Shown here: positions 8,668 to 17,608 of the stretch, one piece after another | Layout: each line of letters opens with the position of its first letter | How positions within the stretch are numbered: the stretch's first letter is position 1 | DNA from: Marinilactibacillus sp042660675 | GTDB lineage: Bacteria > Bacillota > Bacilli > Lactobacillales > Carnobacteriaceae_A | Direction: 5' to 3' | NCBI RefSeq assembly: GCF_042660675.1 | Contig: NZ_JBHSUL010000017.1 | Span: 43,762-107,761 of the forward strand | DNA length: 64,000 nt | Program-made: the position numbers and the translations under genes | The notes under the pieces: generated by a model | What the model was told of the DNA's origin: nothing | Database searches by the model: none | Seen by the model: only the letters and a program-made list of their open reading frames with translations

Positions 8668-8719
8668 TATACTCTTGTTACTTTCAAAGGCAGTCTCACT
8701 AAGTTTGGAAAGGATAGCC

Positions 8720-9922
8720 ATGAAAAGAAGCGTATTAAAATTTGGTGGATCAAGTGTTTCTGATCTACCGAAAATCAAAGAAATCGCCCTACATCTTAAA
8801 GAACGAACCGACCAAGGAGAGCAACTGGTTGTCGTTGTATCCGCTATGGGCAAAACAACCGATGACTTGCTACGCAACGTTGGGCAAATTACATCGAAAC
8901 CAAATGATCAAGATCTCGCTATGCTCCTAACAACCGGTGAACAACAAACCATTTCTTATCTTTCGATCACTCTGAATGATTTGGACGTTAAAGCTAAACC
9001 ACTAACAGGTTACCAAGCGGGCATCGAAACCATTGGGCATCATCTAAAAAGTAAGATTTCTTCAATCAAAACGGATTTGTTCGACCAATTATTTGAAACC
9101 AATAGGGTCGTTATAGTTGCTGGCTTTCAAGGCTTTAATAAAGAAGGCGAACTTACAACATTAGGACGAGGAGGTTCAGACACAACAGCCGTTGCATTGG
9201 CTGCGGCTTTGGAAACAACTTGTGAAATCTATACAGATGTTACAGGTGTCTATAGTACCGATCCTAGAATTTTCCCGAATGCAAAACGTTGGGATAAGAT
9301 TTCCTATGAAGAGATGATGGAAATGTCTGCACTTGGTGCAGGTGTACTAGAAACGAGAAGCGTAGAACTGGCGAACAATAACGGGATAAAGCTTTATCTT
9401 GCTAAAACACTCTCTAAAGAGAAAGGAACCTGGATCGTGCCGAATGAACAAATACTTGAACACAAAGCCGTCACTGGCGTTGCGTTGGATAAGAATATGG
9501 CTCATGTAACCTTAACGGACCCCTCTAACGGTGCTCAGTTATTGAATGATATTTTTGTTGAACTAGAAAAAGAAGAAATCAATATCGATATGATTTCTCA
9601 AATTAGAAATCAAGACGGTATGCAGTTATCCTTCACTGCTAAAGATTCCGATGAACGTCAGCTCGTGCAAGTTTTTGATCAGTTGAAAGGTCATTATCAT
9701 GATTTGACAGTCAGCATCGTTGATCATTATGCCAAAATCTCTGTTATTGGTGCAGGAATGAGAGATATGTCTGGTGTTGCCTCTCAAATTTTTAGAACAT
9801 TGATTGAGTCTGACATCACCTACTACCAGGTGACTACTTCTGAAATTAGTGTTTCTTGTGTAATTGATGAAACCAACGGTGAAAAAGCCACAAAATTGCT
9901 TTGCGAGAAATTTGATCTATAA
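8720..9922 (+). CDS. lysC: Aspartate kinase
   Basis: A 400-residue aspartokinase, which phosphorylates L-aspartate in the first step of the diaminopimelate/lysine pathway. The N-terminus VLKFGGSSVSD is the kinase signature; TTLGRGGSDTTAVALA holds the catalytic Asp/Ser region, and two ACT regulatory domains occupy about residues 260-400. The start is the ATG at GGAAAGGATAGCC; an upstream in-frame extension would translate the riboswitch terminator and is rejected. First gene of the dap operon, controlled by the lysine riboswitch, so it is probably the lysine-specific isoenzyme. Confidence 0.95.
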   Translation: MKRSVLKFGGSSVSDLPKIKEIALHLKERTDQGEQLVVVVSAMGKTTDDLLRNVGQITSKPNDQDLAMLLTTGEQQTISYLSITLNDLDVKAKPLTGYQAGIETIGHHLKSKISSIKTDLFDQLFETNRVVIVAGFQGFNKEGELTTLGRGGSDTTAVALAAALETTCEIYTDVTGVYSTDPRIFPNAKRWDKISYEEMMEMSALGAGVLETRSVELANNNGIKLYLAKTLSKEKGTWIVPNEQILEHKAVTGVALDKNMAHVTLTDPSNGAQLLNDIFVELEKEEINIDMISQIRNQDGMQLSFTAKDSDERQLVQVFDQLKGHYHDLTVSIVDHYAKISVIGAGMRDMSGVASQIFRTLIESDITYYQVTTSEISVSCVIDETNGEKATKLLCEKFDL

Positions 9923-9949
9923 TTTATTTCCATTAGAAAGGAAGTCCTT

Positions 9950-10924
9950 ATGTATAAAATTGCCGTAGTCGGTGCTACAGGATTAGTTGGTAGCACGATG
10001 CTTCGCTTGCTAGAAGAAAAAAACATTCCTATTGAACAGTTAACCTTATTCTCTTCTGCTCGCTCAGCGGGAACTAAAGTAGGCTTCAAAGACAAAGAAT
10101 TGGTCGTTGAAGAACTGACCGAAGACAAAACAATGGGTCCTTTTGATTATGTTTTAATGTCAGCGGGTGGAGAAACGAGTTTAACCTTCTCTCCTCTTTT
10201 TGAACAACATGGTGCCGTTGTGATTGATAATTCAAGTGCTTGGAGAATGGATCCAGAAATTTCTTTAGTGGTTCCTGAAGTAAACCCTCCTGTACTGGAT
10301 AGAAAGATTATCGCCAATCCAAATTGTTCAACCATACAGTCTGTAGGTCCATTGAAAATCTTACTAGATGCCTTCGGTATTGAACGGGTTGCTTATACGA
10401 CTTATCAATCTGTGTCCGGATCTGGTTGGAAAGGCATCGAAGACTTGAGGCGCGGTGAACAAGGGAAAGAACCATTGAATTACCCGCATCCAATTTATAA
10501 TAACGTCTTACCACATATTGATGTTTTCCAAGAAGACGGCTACACAAAAGAAGAAGTCAAGATGATTGAAGAAACGAGAAAAATCTTGAGTCTTCCTGCC
10601 CTTCCTGTAACGGCCACTTGTGTACGTGTACCCGTTACGAGTGCACACTCGGTCGCCATCAATGTTACACTGACAAAAGAAACAACGGTTCAAGACATCC
10701 AGCAGTTGTTTGAAGAAAGTCCCTACGTTACGTTAGTGGATGATCCAAGCAACAACCGTTATCCGATGCCTGTCAATGCGGGTGGTGAAGAAGGCATTTT
10801 TGTTGGACGGATTCGAAAAGACGACAGCCTTGAAAACACCTATCATGTCTGGACAGTCAGCGATAATATTTTAAAAGGTGCTGCACTAAATGCCGTGCAG
10901 ATTTTACAACAATTAACGAACTGA
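9950..10924 (+). CDS. asd: Aspartate-semialdehyde dehydrogenase
   Basis: A 324-residue enzyme that reduces aspartyl phosphate to the semialdehyde with NADPH. The Rossmann loop is VVGATGLVGSTML at the start, the catalytic cysteine is in IIANPNCSTIQ near residue 125, and the substrate-binding basic residues lie in RVPVTSAHS near residues 225-233. Second gene of the lysine operon, 27 bases after lysC with AAAGGAAG upstream. Confidence 0.95.
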   Translation: MYKIAVVGATGLVGSTMLRLLEEKNIPIEQLTLFSSARSAGTKVGFKDKELVVEELTEDKTMGPFDYVLMSAGGETSLTFSPLFEQHGAVVIDNSSAWRMDPEISLVVPEVNPPVLDRKIIANPNCSTIQSVGPLKILLDAFGIERVAYTTYQSVSGSGWKGIEDLRRGEQGKEPLNYPHPIYNNVLPHIDVFQEDGYTKEEVKMIEETRKILSLPALPVTATCVRVPVTSAHSVAINVTLTKETTVQDIQQLFEESPYVTLVDDPSNNRYPMPVNAGGEEGIFVGRIRKDDSLENTYHVWTVSDNILKGAALNAVQILQQLTN

Positions 10925-10939
10925 GAGGAGAAACACATT

Positions 10940-11824
10940 ATGTCTCACCTATTTACAGGAATTGGCGCTGCCGTTACTACACCCTTTACGGAAAATGCCG
11001 TTGATTATGAACAGTTCCGAAAACATTTAACGTTTTTGAAAGATAATCAGATTCAGAGTCTGATTGTAAATGGTACTACAGGTGAAGGATCCACGCTTTC
11101 AACCGAAGAAAAATTGAACTTGCTGAACGTTGCGCTTGAGGTTTCTGATGGACAGATCCCGGTTATCGCCGGAACTGGCTCAAATAATACGAAAGCAAGT
11201 ATCGATGCATCTAAAAAAGCAGAAGAACTCGGTGTCGACGGATTACTCGTCATAACTCCTTACTACAATAAAACAAGCCAAAGAGGATTAGTGGCACATT
11301 TCACGGCTATTGCGGATGCGGTTAATATTCCAATCATCTTGTATGATGTCCCAGCGCGTACCGGTATGACGATTCAACCTGAAACTTTGCAAGTACTTGC
11401 GGAACATCCAAATATCGTTGGTCTTAAAGATGCAACAGGAGACTTGACGCACTTGAGTCGCTTGCAAGCTGTTGTGAATGACTCGTTTGCTTTTTACGGC
11501 GGAAACGATGATCTTGCGCTTCCTTTCTTTGCTCAAGGTGGACATGGCTTGATCTCTGTCGCTGCCAACGTATTGCCTAGTGAGTATCAAATGATGTTTG
11601 AAACGGTTAAGACTGATATCGCTAAAGCGAATTTAATTTATAGAGAACTACATCCAGTCGTTGAAGTGTTGGGTATTGATGTCAATCCAATTCCCATCAA
11701 AGTCTTAACAAGTTTTCTAGGATTCGGTCAATACGAGGTTAGACTCCCGCTTGTCCCACTTGAAGAAATGGATCAGGCTTCTATTATCGAAGTTTTCCGT
11801 CATTTAAAAGGAGAAAGTATATAG
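10940..11824 (+). CDS. dapA: 4-hydroxy-tetrahydrodipicolinate synthase
   Basis: A 294-residue (beta/alpha)8 aldolase that condenses pyruvate with aspartate semialdehyde. Seen are the GTTGEGSTL phosphate-site-like motif (residues 44-52), the Tyr of ITPYYNK, and the Schiff-base Lys in NIVGLKDATGDL near residue 161. GAGAGGAG precedes the ATG, 15 bases after asd. Its stop codon abuts the dapB start. Confidence 0.95.
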   Translation: MSHLFTGIGAAVTTPFTENAVDYEQFRKHLTFLKDNQIQSLIVNGTTGEGSTLSTEEKLNLLNVALEVSDGQIPVIAGTGSNNTKASIDASKKAEELGVDGLLVITPYYNKTSQRGLVAHFTAIADAVNIPIILYDVPARTGMTIQPETLQVLAEHPNIVGLKDATGDLTHLSRLQAVVNDSFAFYGGNDDLALPFFAQGGHGLISVAANVLPSEYQMMFETVKTDIAKANLIYRELHPVVEVLGIDVNPIPIKVLTSFLGFGQYEVRLPLVPLEEMDQASIIEVFRHLKGESI

Positions 11825-12556
11825 ATGGATATATTATTAGTTGGATACGGCGCAATGAATCAGCGTGTCGCAGCACTCGCAGAAGAACAAGGACACACGA
11901 TTGCTGGTGTAGTTACACCTGATGAAAAAGCGAATCAATATTCAGTGTTTTCAACCTTCGATGACACTTTGCCTAAAGTCGATGTCGTCATTGATTTTTC
12001 TCATCCAGTGCTCACAACCGCTTTATTGGAATCATCTATCACTGCACCTCTTGTCATAGCAACAACCGGCGAAAAAGATCGTCTGACTGAATTGATGCAA
12101 AAAAAAGCACAAACACAACCGGTCTTCTTTAGTGCCAATATGAGTTATGGTGTGCATATCCTGACTGAAATCATTAAATATGCTAGCCCACTACTTGAAC
12201 AATTCGATATTGAGATGATCGAGAAGCATCATAATCAAAAAGTGGATGCTCCAAGCGGTACCTTGGTTAAGCTGTATGATGCAATCGTTGAGAGCGCCAA
12301 ACCCGCTGCACAGCCAGTCTACGATCGTCATGAGAAATCTGAGAAACGAGATCCAAAAGAAATCGGTATCTCTTCTATTCGCGGCGGAACCATTGTTGGC
12401 GAACATGAAGTCATCTATGCAGGTCATGATGAAGTGATTTCTATCAAGCACTCCGCTCAATCAAAAGACATTTTCGCAAGTGGCGCTTTAACAGTTGCTA
12501 CTGCTTTACAACATAAATCAAATGGTTACTACACGTACCATAACTTAGGAGAATAA
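11825..12556 (+). CDS. dapB: 4-hydroxy-tetrahydrodipicolinate reductase
   Basis: A 243-residue NAD(P)H-dependent reductase. It starts MDILLVGYGAMNQRVAALA (short dinucleotide loop), has the DFSHP motif and the catalytic block IEKHHNQKVDAPSGT near residues 131-145, in which His and Lys are the acid/base pair. It follows dapA with no gap, AAAGGAG lying inside the end of dapA. Confidence 0.95.
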   Translation: MDILLVGYGAMNQRVAALAEEQGHTIAGVVTPDEKANQYSVFSTFDDTLPKVDVVIDFSHPVLTTALLESSITAPLVIATTGEKDRLTELMQKKAQTQPVFFSANMSYGVHILTEIIKYASPLLEQFDIEMIEKHHNQKVDAPSGTLVKLYDAIVESAKPAAQPVYDRHEKSEKRDPKEIGISSIRGGTIVGEHEVIYAGHDEVISIKHSAQSKDIFASGALTVATALQHKSNGYYTYHNLGE

Positions 12557-12560
12557 ATTT

Positions 12561-13274
12561 ATGAAGGAATTTTCAGCTCAAGAAATTATCCAGTACATTA
12601 GTGAGTCGACAAAAACGACTCCTGTAAAAATTTACGTAAACACCTCTTTATCTAAATCGGATTTCCCAGATACGTTTAGAGTGTTTGGAAATAAAGATAG
12701 TTATACCATTTTCACTGATCTTAAAGACTGGAAAAACTTTTTTGTGGATAACAAAGAAGCTTTAATTGATCATGTACTGGAACAAGACAGAAGAAATTCA
12801 GCCATTCCGCTTTTAGATGCTTCTGAAGTGAATGCACGTATTGAACCGGGTTCGTTTATCCGAGAACACGCTGTGATTGGAGACAATGCCGTTATTATGA
12901 TGGGTGCTGTGATTAATATTGGCGCGATCGTTGGCGAAGGAACCATGATTGATATGGGTGCTGTCCTTGGTGGACGCGCAACAACTGGGAAAAATGTACA
13001 CGTTGGTGCTGGCGCCGTGTTGTCTGGTGTTATTGAACCGGCTAGTGCCAAACCTGTTGTGATTGAAGACAACGTTTTGATTGGTGCTAATGCCGTTGTT
13101 CTTGAAGGCGTTACAGTAAAAAAAGGTGCGGTGGTCGCTGCTGGTGCAATCGTTACTGAAGATGTACCAGAAAATACGGTTGTAGCAGGTGTTCCTGCTA
13201 GAGTCATCAAAAAATCAAGCGATGTAGAAGCTAGCAAGATCGATATTGTTTCTGCCTTACGTAACCTGGACTAA
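12561..13274 (+). CDS. dapH: Tetrahydrodipicolinate N-acetyltransferase
   Basis: A 237-residue left-handed beta-helix acyltransferase. The N-terminal domain (KEFSAQEIIQYISESTKTTP) and the absence of the succinylase architecture identify the acetyl form (DapH) rather than succinyl DapD. From residue 95 on it shows hexapeptide turns (EHAVIGDNAVIMMGAVINIG and following). Product is N-acetyl-2-amino-6-oxopimelate, so this operon uses the acetylase branch, consistent with dapL next to it. Four bases separate it from dapB. Confidence 0.93.
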   Translation: MKEFSAQEIIQYISESTKTTPVKIYVNTSLSKSDFPDTFRVFGNKDSYTIFTDLKDWKNFFVDNKEALIDHVLEQDRRNSAIPLLDASEVNARIEPGSFIREHAVIGDNAVIMMGAVINIGAIVGEGTMIDMGAVLGGRATTGKNVHVGAGAVLSGVIEPASAKPVVIEDNVLIGANAVVLEGVTVKKGAVVAAGAIVTEDVPENTVVAGVPARVIKKSSDVEASKIDIVSALRNLD

Positions 13275-13284
13275 TAGGTATGCC

Positions 13285-13312
13285 GAGCGAAATTCTTTTT
13301 GGATTTCGCTTT
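13285..13312 (+). other. Hairpin between dapH and dapL
   Basis: AGCGAAATTC and GGATTTCGCT form a nearly perfect stem around TTTTT and are followed by a T-rich stretch broken by C and G. It could reduce downstream transcription or protect the upstream message; it is weaker than the other terminators here. Confidence 0.45.
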
Positions 13313-13352
13313 CGTCTTATCTTTATACTGAATTTGAAGGAGTATTTAAATA

Positions 13353-14498
13353 ATGGATTATGAAACGCGCGTTACGACTCACCGAAGAGCCTTGCATCAA
13401 ATTCCTGAATTATCTTTTCAAGAATATAAAACCACAGAGTATATTCGCTCAGAGTTAGAAAAATTATCTATTGAGTATCTATCCCCTTTAGAAACCGCAA
13501 CCGTCGTTTACTTAAAAGGAAATTCTGACAAAACCATTGGATTCCGAGCGGATATTGATGCTCTACCGATCATTGAAGAAACGGGAGTGCCCTTTGAGTC
13601 AACTCATCCACTGGCGATGCATGCTTGTGGTCATGATGGGCATGCATCTATTTTATTGACATTTGCTGAATGGTGTAAAGCTCAACAAAACTCAAATCAA
13701 TTGAAGCATAATGTTTTACTCATCTTTCAACCTTCTGAGGAATCGAATGCTGGAGCCAATGCTCTCATAAAAGCTTTCCCTTTTGAAGACTATAACCTTG
13801 AAGCCTTGTTTGGAGTGCATCTGGGACCAGACACTGATGAAGGCGTACTCTTAACCAAAGAAGGCCCGCTTACGGCGAGCGCTACAGAATACCGCATTCG
13901 CATTAAAGGAAGATCTGCCCACGTTGCTGAAAAAGAAACAGGCGCCAATGCTTTAGGAGCACTTTCAAATATCGTGAACCAGATTGCTCAGATCCAACAG
14001 TATCAATTGTCTGGTTTGAATCAAAATGTCATCCATATCGGAAAAATGGATGCTGGAGAAGCTATCAATACCGTGGCTAGTAACGGCTACCTTGAAGGGA
14101 CGATCCGTACGTATAGTCCGGAAGACCTTGAAGTTATCAAAAGTCAATTGAATGCAATTGTTGAAAGCAATGACCAAATCTTTGGCACCACCTCCACTTT
14201 ATCTATTGCGGAAGGCTATCCTCCTGTAATCAATCCATCTTCTCTTTTAGACTTAGTTGAAAAAAGTGCAGCTTCAGCAGGATTAGCTTTATCACTGAAG
14301 GCCAAACCCTATTTATTTGGAGAAGATTTTTCATTTTACTCTACAGTCACACAAACAAATTTTGCCTTTTTAGGGATTAAAAATACAGCCAAAGGTTATA
14401 CTAGCGGGCTGCATACTTCGACTTTTAATTTTGATGAATCAGTCCTCGTTTATGGGGTTCAGTACTTTCAGGAAATATTAAATCATTTAGGAGAATAA
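13353..14498 (+). CDS. dapL: N-acetyldiaminopimelate deacetylase (M20D)
   Basis: A 381-residue metallohydrolase of the M20D amidohydrolase group. Metal and catalytic sites are visible in GFRADIDALPI, HACGHDGHAS and FQPSEESNAGA; the dimerisation/lid domain lies between about residues 175 and 290 and the last metal His is in SGLHTSTFNF. It releases LL-diaminopimelate from the N-acetyl compound. GGAG precedes the ATG. The aminotransferase that should act just before it is not in this window. Confidence 0.9.
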   Translation: MDYETRVTTHRRALHQIPELSFQEYKTTEYIRSELEKLSIEYLSPLETATVVYLKGNSDKTIGFRADIDALPIIEETGVPFESTHPLAMHACGHDGHASILLTFAEWCKAQQNSNQLKHNVLLIFQPSEESNAGANALIKAFPFEDYNLEALFGVHLGPDTDEGVLLTKEGPLTASATEYRIRIKGRSAHVAEKETGANALGALSNIVNQIAQIQQYQLSGLNQNVIHIGKMDAGEAINTVASNGYLEGTIRTYSPEDLEVIKSQLNAIVESNDQIFGTTSTLSIAEGYPPVINPSSLLDLVEKSAASAGLALSLKAKPYLFGEDFSFYSTVTQTNFAFLGIKNTAKGYTSGLHTSTFNFDESVLVYGVQYFQEILNHLGE

Positions 14499-14500
14499 CT

Positions 14501-15559
14501 ATGTCAGCGACATTAACGTTCAATCAACAGAGGTTGTTCAAGCAAGCGCGTTCTCTACAAGAGAAACAAAATCTGATCGTAGTTGTAAAGAATAACGCCT
14601 ATAATTTTGGTATGGAACGCGCTTATAAAGTTTTCTACAAAGCCGGAATCAGAAGTTACGCTACAACTAATCTAGAAGAAGCCGTTTGGCTGAGAAAACA
14701 AGATGACCAAATCACCGTTTTACTGCTAGACCCTTCAACTGAATTTGATGTATTGCGCGAACACGATATTAGTCTGACCTTACCGAATGTAGCCTTTTAT
14801 CATCAGTATAAAGAACACTTAGAAGGTATTAAAATTCACTTGGTATTTAAAAACCTTCTGAACCGATTTGGATTTGATACCGCTGAAGAAATGAAAGCAA
14901 TCTTTGATGATCAGTTTTTAACGATTACAGGTATTTGGACTCATTTTGCCTTTGCGGATGAACTATCTGACGAACGCTACGAGATTGAAAAAGAAAACTG
15001 GTCCAATGTTTTAACGGTCTTAGAACCTTACTTGGATACTTTGACCTTTATTCACGCTCAAAATAGTGCTTCTTATTTGAGAGAGGGTCTTTTTGATCAG
15101 CATACACATATTAGAGCTGGCGCTATCGCTTATGGCGCACGCCCCTATTATGATTTACCAGAATCGTTGGCTTCACAAACTATTGAAGTAAGTGCTTCAG
15201 TTAAAGAGGTTGTTTTTGTTCCCAAAGGGCAGTCAGCCGGTTATTCAGCGGCTTTTGTTGCTGAAGAAGATACGCTACTAGCTATTTGTGATATTGGATA
15301 CGGTAACGGTATTTTAAGAACGCGCTCAAAACATGAAGTAATAATCAACCATAAGTCTTTTCCAATAGCCGTTTTAATGATGAGCCATTTGATGGTCAAG
15401 GTGGATGCTTCCGTTACAATCGGAAATCGGGTTTATTTATATAACGATGCACTGAAATTAGATGACTTCGCACATAAAGGGGTCGGCGCTTTTTCAGAAC
15501 AGATGGCTACCTTAAATCATCAAACTTTTAAGATAAACGATATTCCACTCTCAGAATGA
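14501..15559 (+). CDS. Alanine-racemase-like PLP protein of the dap operon (Alr2 type)
   Basis: A 352-residue fold-type III PLP enzyme. The PLP lysine is in VVVKNNAYNFG near residue 30 and the C-terminal beta domain keeps a candidate catalytic Tyr in SAGYSAAFVAEED and the IGYGNG turn. Where alanine racemases have a Met-Asp loop, this protein reads MMSHLMVKVD, so it is not a textbook alanine racemase. Position as last gene of lysC-asd-dapA-dapB-dapH-dapL matches the Staphylococcus aureus operon order, where alr2 sits before lysA. It could racemise another amino acid, possibly LL-DAP, since no dapF is present here; that is inference. Confidence 0.75.
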   Translation: MSATLTFNQQRLFKQARSLQEKQNLIVVVKNNAYNFGMERAYKVFYKAGIRSYATTNLEEAVWLRKQDDQITVLLLDPSTEFDVLREHDISLTLPNVAFYHQYKEHLEGIKIHLVFKNLLNRFGFDTAEEMKAIFDDQFLTITGIWTHFAFADELSDERYEIEKENWSNVLTVLEPYLDTLTFIHAQNSASYLREGLFDQHTHIRAGAIAYGARPYYDLPESLASQTIEVSASVKEVVFVPKGQSAGYSAAFVAEEDTLLAICDIGYGNGILRTRSKHEVIINHKSFPIAVLMMSHLMVKVDASVTIGNRVYLYNDALKLDDFAHKGVGAFSEQMATLNHQTFKINDIPLSE

Positions 15560-15701
15560 CAAAGCATTCAAAAGTATTACATTGATTATATTTCACAATC
15601 TAAATGGTTTGTGAGGAAAAGAGTATCTAGACAGATTTTATTGATATAAAATCACAAACTTTTTATTAAGGGTATTCTTCAGTTACTTTTTAAGAACAGT
15701 C

Positions 15702-15743
15702 AAAAACCCCAACATTGTGCCTAACCACATCGTTGGGGTTTTT
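15702..15743. terminator. Bidirectional terminator between the dap operon and ppaC
   Basis: AAAAACCCCAAC and GTTGGGGTTTTT are perfect 12-base arms separated by 18 bases; the A/T ends provide a T-run in both directions for the two convergent genes. Confidence 0.85.
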
Positions 15744-15756
15744 CTATATCCTTTAT

Positions 15757-16683
15757 TTATTGAAATTTAGCGGTTAACTGAGGGACAACTTGTTTTTTAC
15801 GTGAAACAACGCCTTCTAAGAATAATACATTGTCATTAACTGTTGTCGCTAACGCTTCAGTAACTTCTTGCTCATATGGGCCATAAAGAATTGCGGTCGA
15901 ATCATTTTCAAGCACATTTGTGATCAGTAATAAGAATACATCATAGTTTTCTGCTTCACTTTGTTTTTTCATTGCTTCAAGTAACGCGTCTTTTCTATCA
16001 ATGATTTCTTGAACATCTACCACATTTACTTGACCGATTCTGACATTTTTGTCTCCCATCGGGAATGTCTTGGCATCTGCATCTAGTAGTTCCTGTTCAG
16101 ATTTATCGCTTGTTTTTGTACCGGCTTTTAATAACTCTACGCCATAAATTTCAAGATCCACATCTGCAATGACCGCTAATTCTTTTGCAGCCGTAACATC
16201 TTCTTCTGTACAGGTAGGTGATTTAAGCAATAAAGTATCCGAAATGATTGCTGAAAGCATAAGACCCGCAATCTCTTTTGGAATTTCAACATTTTTTTCA
16301 TTGAACATCTTGAAGATGATTGTATTTGTACACCCCACTGGCTCTGCACGGTAATAAAGAGGGTTCGCTGTTTGGAAGTTAGCGATTCTATGATGATCTA
16401 CCACAGATAACACTTCAACTTGATCAATATCATCCGCGCTTTGTTGCGCTTCATTATGATCTACTAACATAACTTGTTTCACTTCGTTTGAAACGGTCGT
16501 TACCACTTTTGGATGATCAACATTGAAATAATCTAGCGCATAAGACGTTTCGTCCGTAATAGTACCCAGCGCTACAGGTTTAGTATCCAAACCAAGCTGG
16601 TTTTGCAAGTAACTGAAGCTGATCGCAGATGTTACAGCGTCTGTATCAGGACTTTTATGTCCAAAAACAAAAATTTCACTCAT
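15757..16683 (-). CDS. ppaC: Manganese-dependent inorganic pyrophosphatase (family II)
   Basis: A 308-residue DHH-family phosphatase that hydrolyses pyrophosphate. Metal-binding motifs are GHKSPDTDAV (residues 8-17), MLVDHNE and the DHH signature SVVDHHRI; the C-terminal DHHA2 domain carries the SRKKQVVP active-site Arg-Lys-Lys segment near residues 294-301. Length is normal for the family. An AAAGGAG site precedes the ATG. Monocistronic, flanked by terminators on its downstream side. Confidence 0.95.
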   Translation of the reverse strand: MSEIFVFGHKSPDTDAVTSAISFSYLQNQLGLDTKPVALGTITDETSYALDYFNVDHPKVVTTVSNEVKQVMLVDHNEAQQSADDIDQVEVLSVVDHHRIANFQTANPLYYRAEPVGCTNTIIFKMFNEKNVEIPKEIAGLMLSAIISDTLLLKSPTCTEEDVTAAKELAVIADVDLEIYGVELLKAGTKTSDKSEQELLDADAKTFPMGDKNVRIGQVNVVDVQEIIDRKDALLEAMKKQSEAENYDVFLLLITNVLENDSTAILYGPYEQEVTEALATTVNDNVLFLEGVVSRKKQVVPQLTAKFQ

Positions 16684-16756
16684 TTAAAAATCTCCTTTTA
16701 AATCATTTATACTTTAAGAATATAGGATTTTTAGTCAAAATTCAATCTTGAAACGT

Positions 16757-16822
16757 AAAAGAGCAGAACCATTCGAAACATCCTAAGTCATTTAAGAGGA
16801 TTGTTCGATCCGTTCTACTCTA
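16757..16822 (-). terminator. Terminator after pflA
   Basis: A long imperfect hairpin: AGAGCAGAAC pairs with GTTCTACTCT and TTCGAAACATCCT with AGGATTGTTCGA, with a loop around 16783-16795. On the minus strand TTTTACG follows the stem. Confidence 0.6.
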
Positions 16823-16832
16823 AAGTAGTTCA

Positions 16833-17585
16833 TTACTTATACTTATGTGTCTGCAATATCCGATTCGCATTGGCGACTCTTTCGGCTGTCGGTGGATCAA
16901 TATTTTCCAGTTTATAAGGAATACCCAACTCCTTATACTTGTAAACACCAAGTCTGTGATAAGGAAGCACTTCTACCTTTTCTACACTTTCAAGTTTTTC
17001 AATAAAAAGATTTAATTGCTCTAAATGCTCATCGTAATCAGAACGTTCTGGAACCAGTACATGTCTGAGCCACATAGGAATGCCTCGTGTGGATAAATAC
17101 TGGGCCATATTTAAAATACTTTCATTGGAGTGCATCGTATACTTTTTATGAATATCATTATTAATATGCTTTACATCCATCAAGACAAGATCTGTATAGA
17201 CCATTAATTCTTCGAATCGGCTAAAAAACGGTTCGTCATAAGTGAATGGTTGACCACACGTGTCGAGTGAAACGTGAACGCCTTCTGCTTTAGCTAATTT
17301 AAAAAACTCAATTAAAAAATCAATATGCAAAAGTGGTTCCCCACCACTTACTGTGATGCCACCTTCTTCTCCCCAGTATTCTCTATAATCTAAAGCCTTT
17401 ACCATCATTTCTTCTGCTGTATAAGGTGTACCGCCACCCATATTCCAAGTATCCGGATTATGACAGAACTCACAGCGCATCCGACATCCTTGCATAAAAA
17501 TAATGAAACGAATACCTGGACCGTCAACGGATCCAAAACTTTCTGTTGAGTGTACGTATCCTACTGCTGATTCTGTCATCATCAT
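16833..17585 (-). CDS. pflA: Pyruvate formate-lyase activating enzyme
   Basis: A 250-residue radical SAM enzyme that makes the glycyl radical on PflB. The iron-sulfur motif is MQGCRMRCEFCHNPDTW (C-x3-C-x2-C), preceded by SFGSVDGPGIRF and followed by VSGGEPLLH. The message begins ATG ATG ATG after GGAGGA; spacing favours the third ATG (MTESAVG), which would shorten it by two residues. It lies 23 bases downstream of pflB on the same strand, as usual. Oxygen-sensitive, cytosolic. Confidence 0.95.
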   Translation of the reverse strand: MMMTESAVGYVHSTESFGSVDGPGIRFIIFMQGCRMRCEFCHNPDTWNMGGGTPYTAEEMMVKALDYREYWGEEGGITVSGGEPLLHIDFLIEFFKLAKAEGVHVSLDTCGQPFTYDEPFFSRFEELMVYTDLVLMDVKHINNDIHKKYTMHSNESILNMAQYLSTRGIPMWLRHVLVPERSDYDEHLEQLNLFIEKLESVEKVEVLPYHRLGVYKYKELGIPYKLENIDPPTAERVANANRILQTHKYK

Positions 17586-17608
17586 TCCTCCATTTACTCT
17601 GAATGTCC

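Noticed and set aside
8618..8719. N-terminal extension of aspartokinase by 34 codons
   Set aside because: It would translate the riboswitch terminator hairpin, and the true ATG has a good ribosome site.
12770..13237. 155-codon open frame antisense to dapH
   Set aside because: It is a low-complexity Ala/Thr/Pro shadow of the beta-helix repeats of dapH and has no ribosome site.
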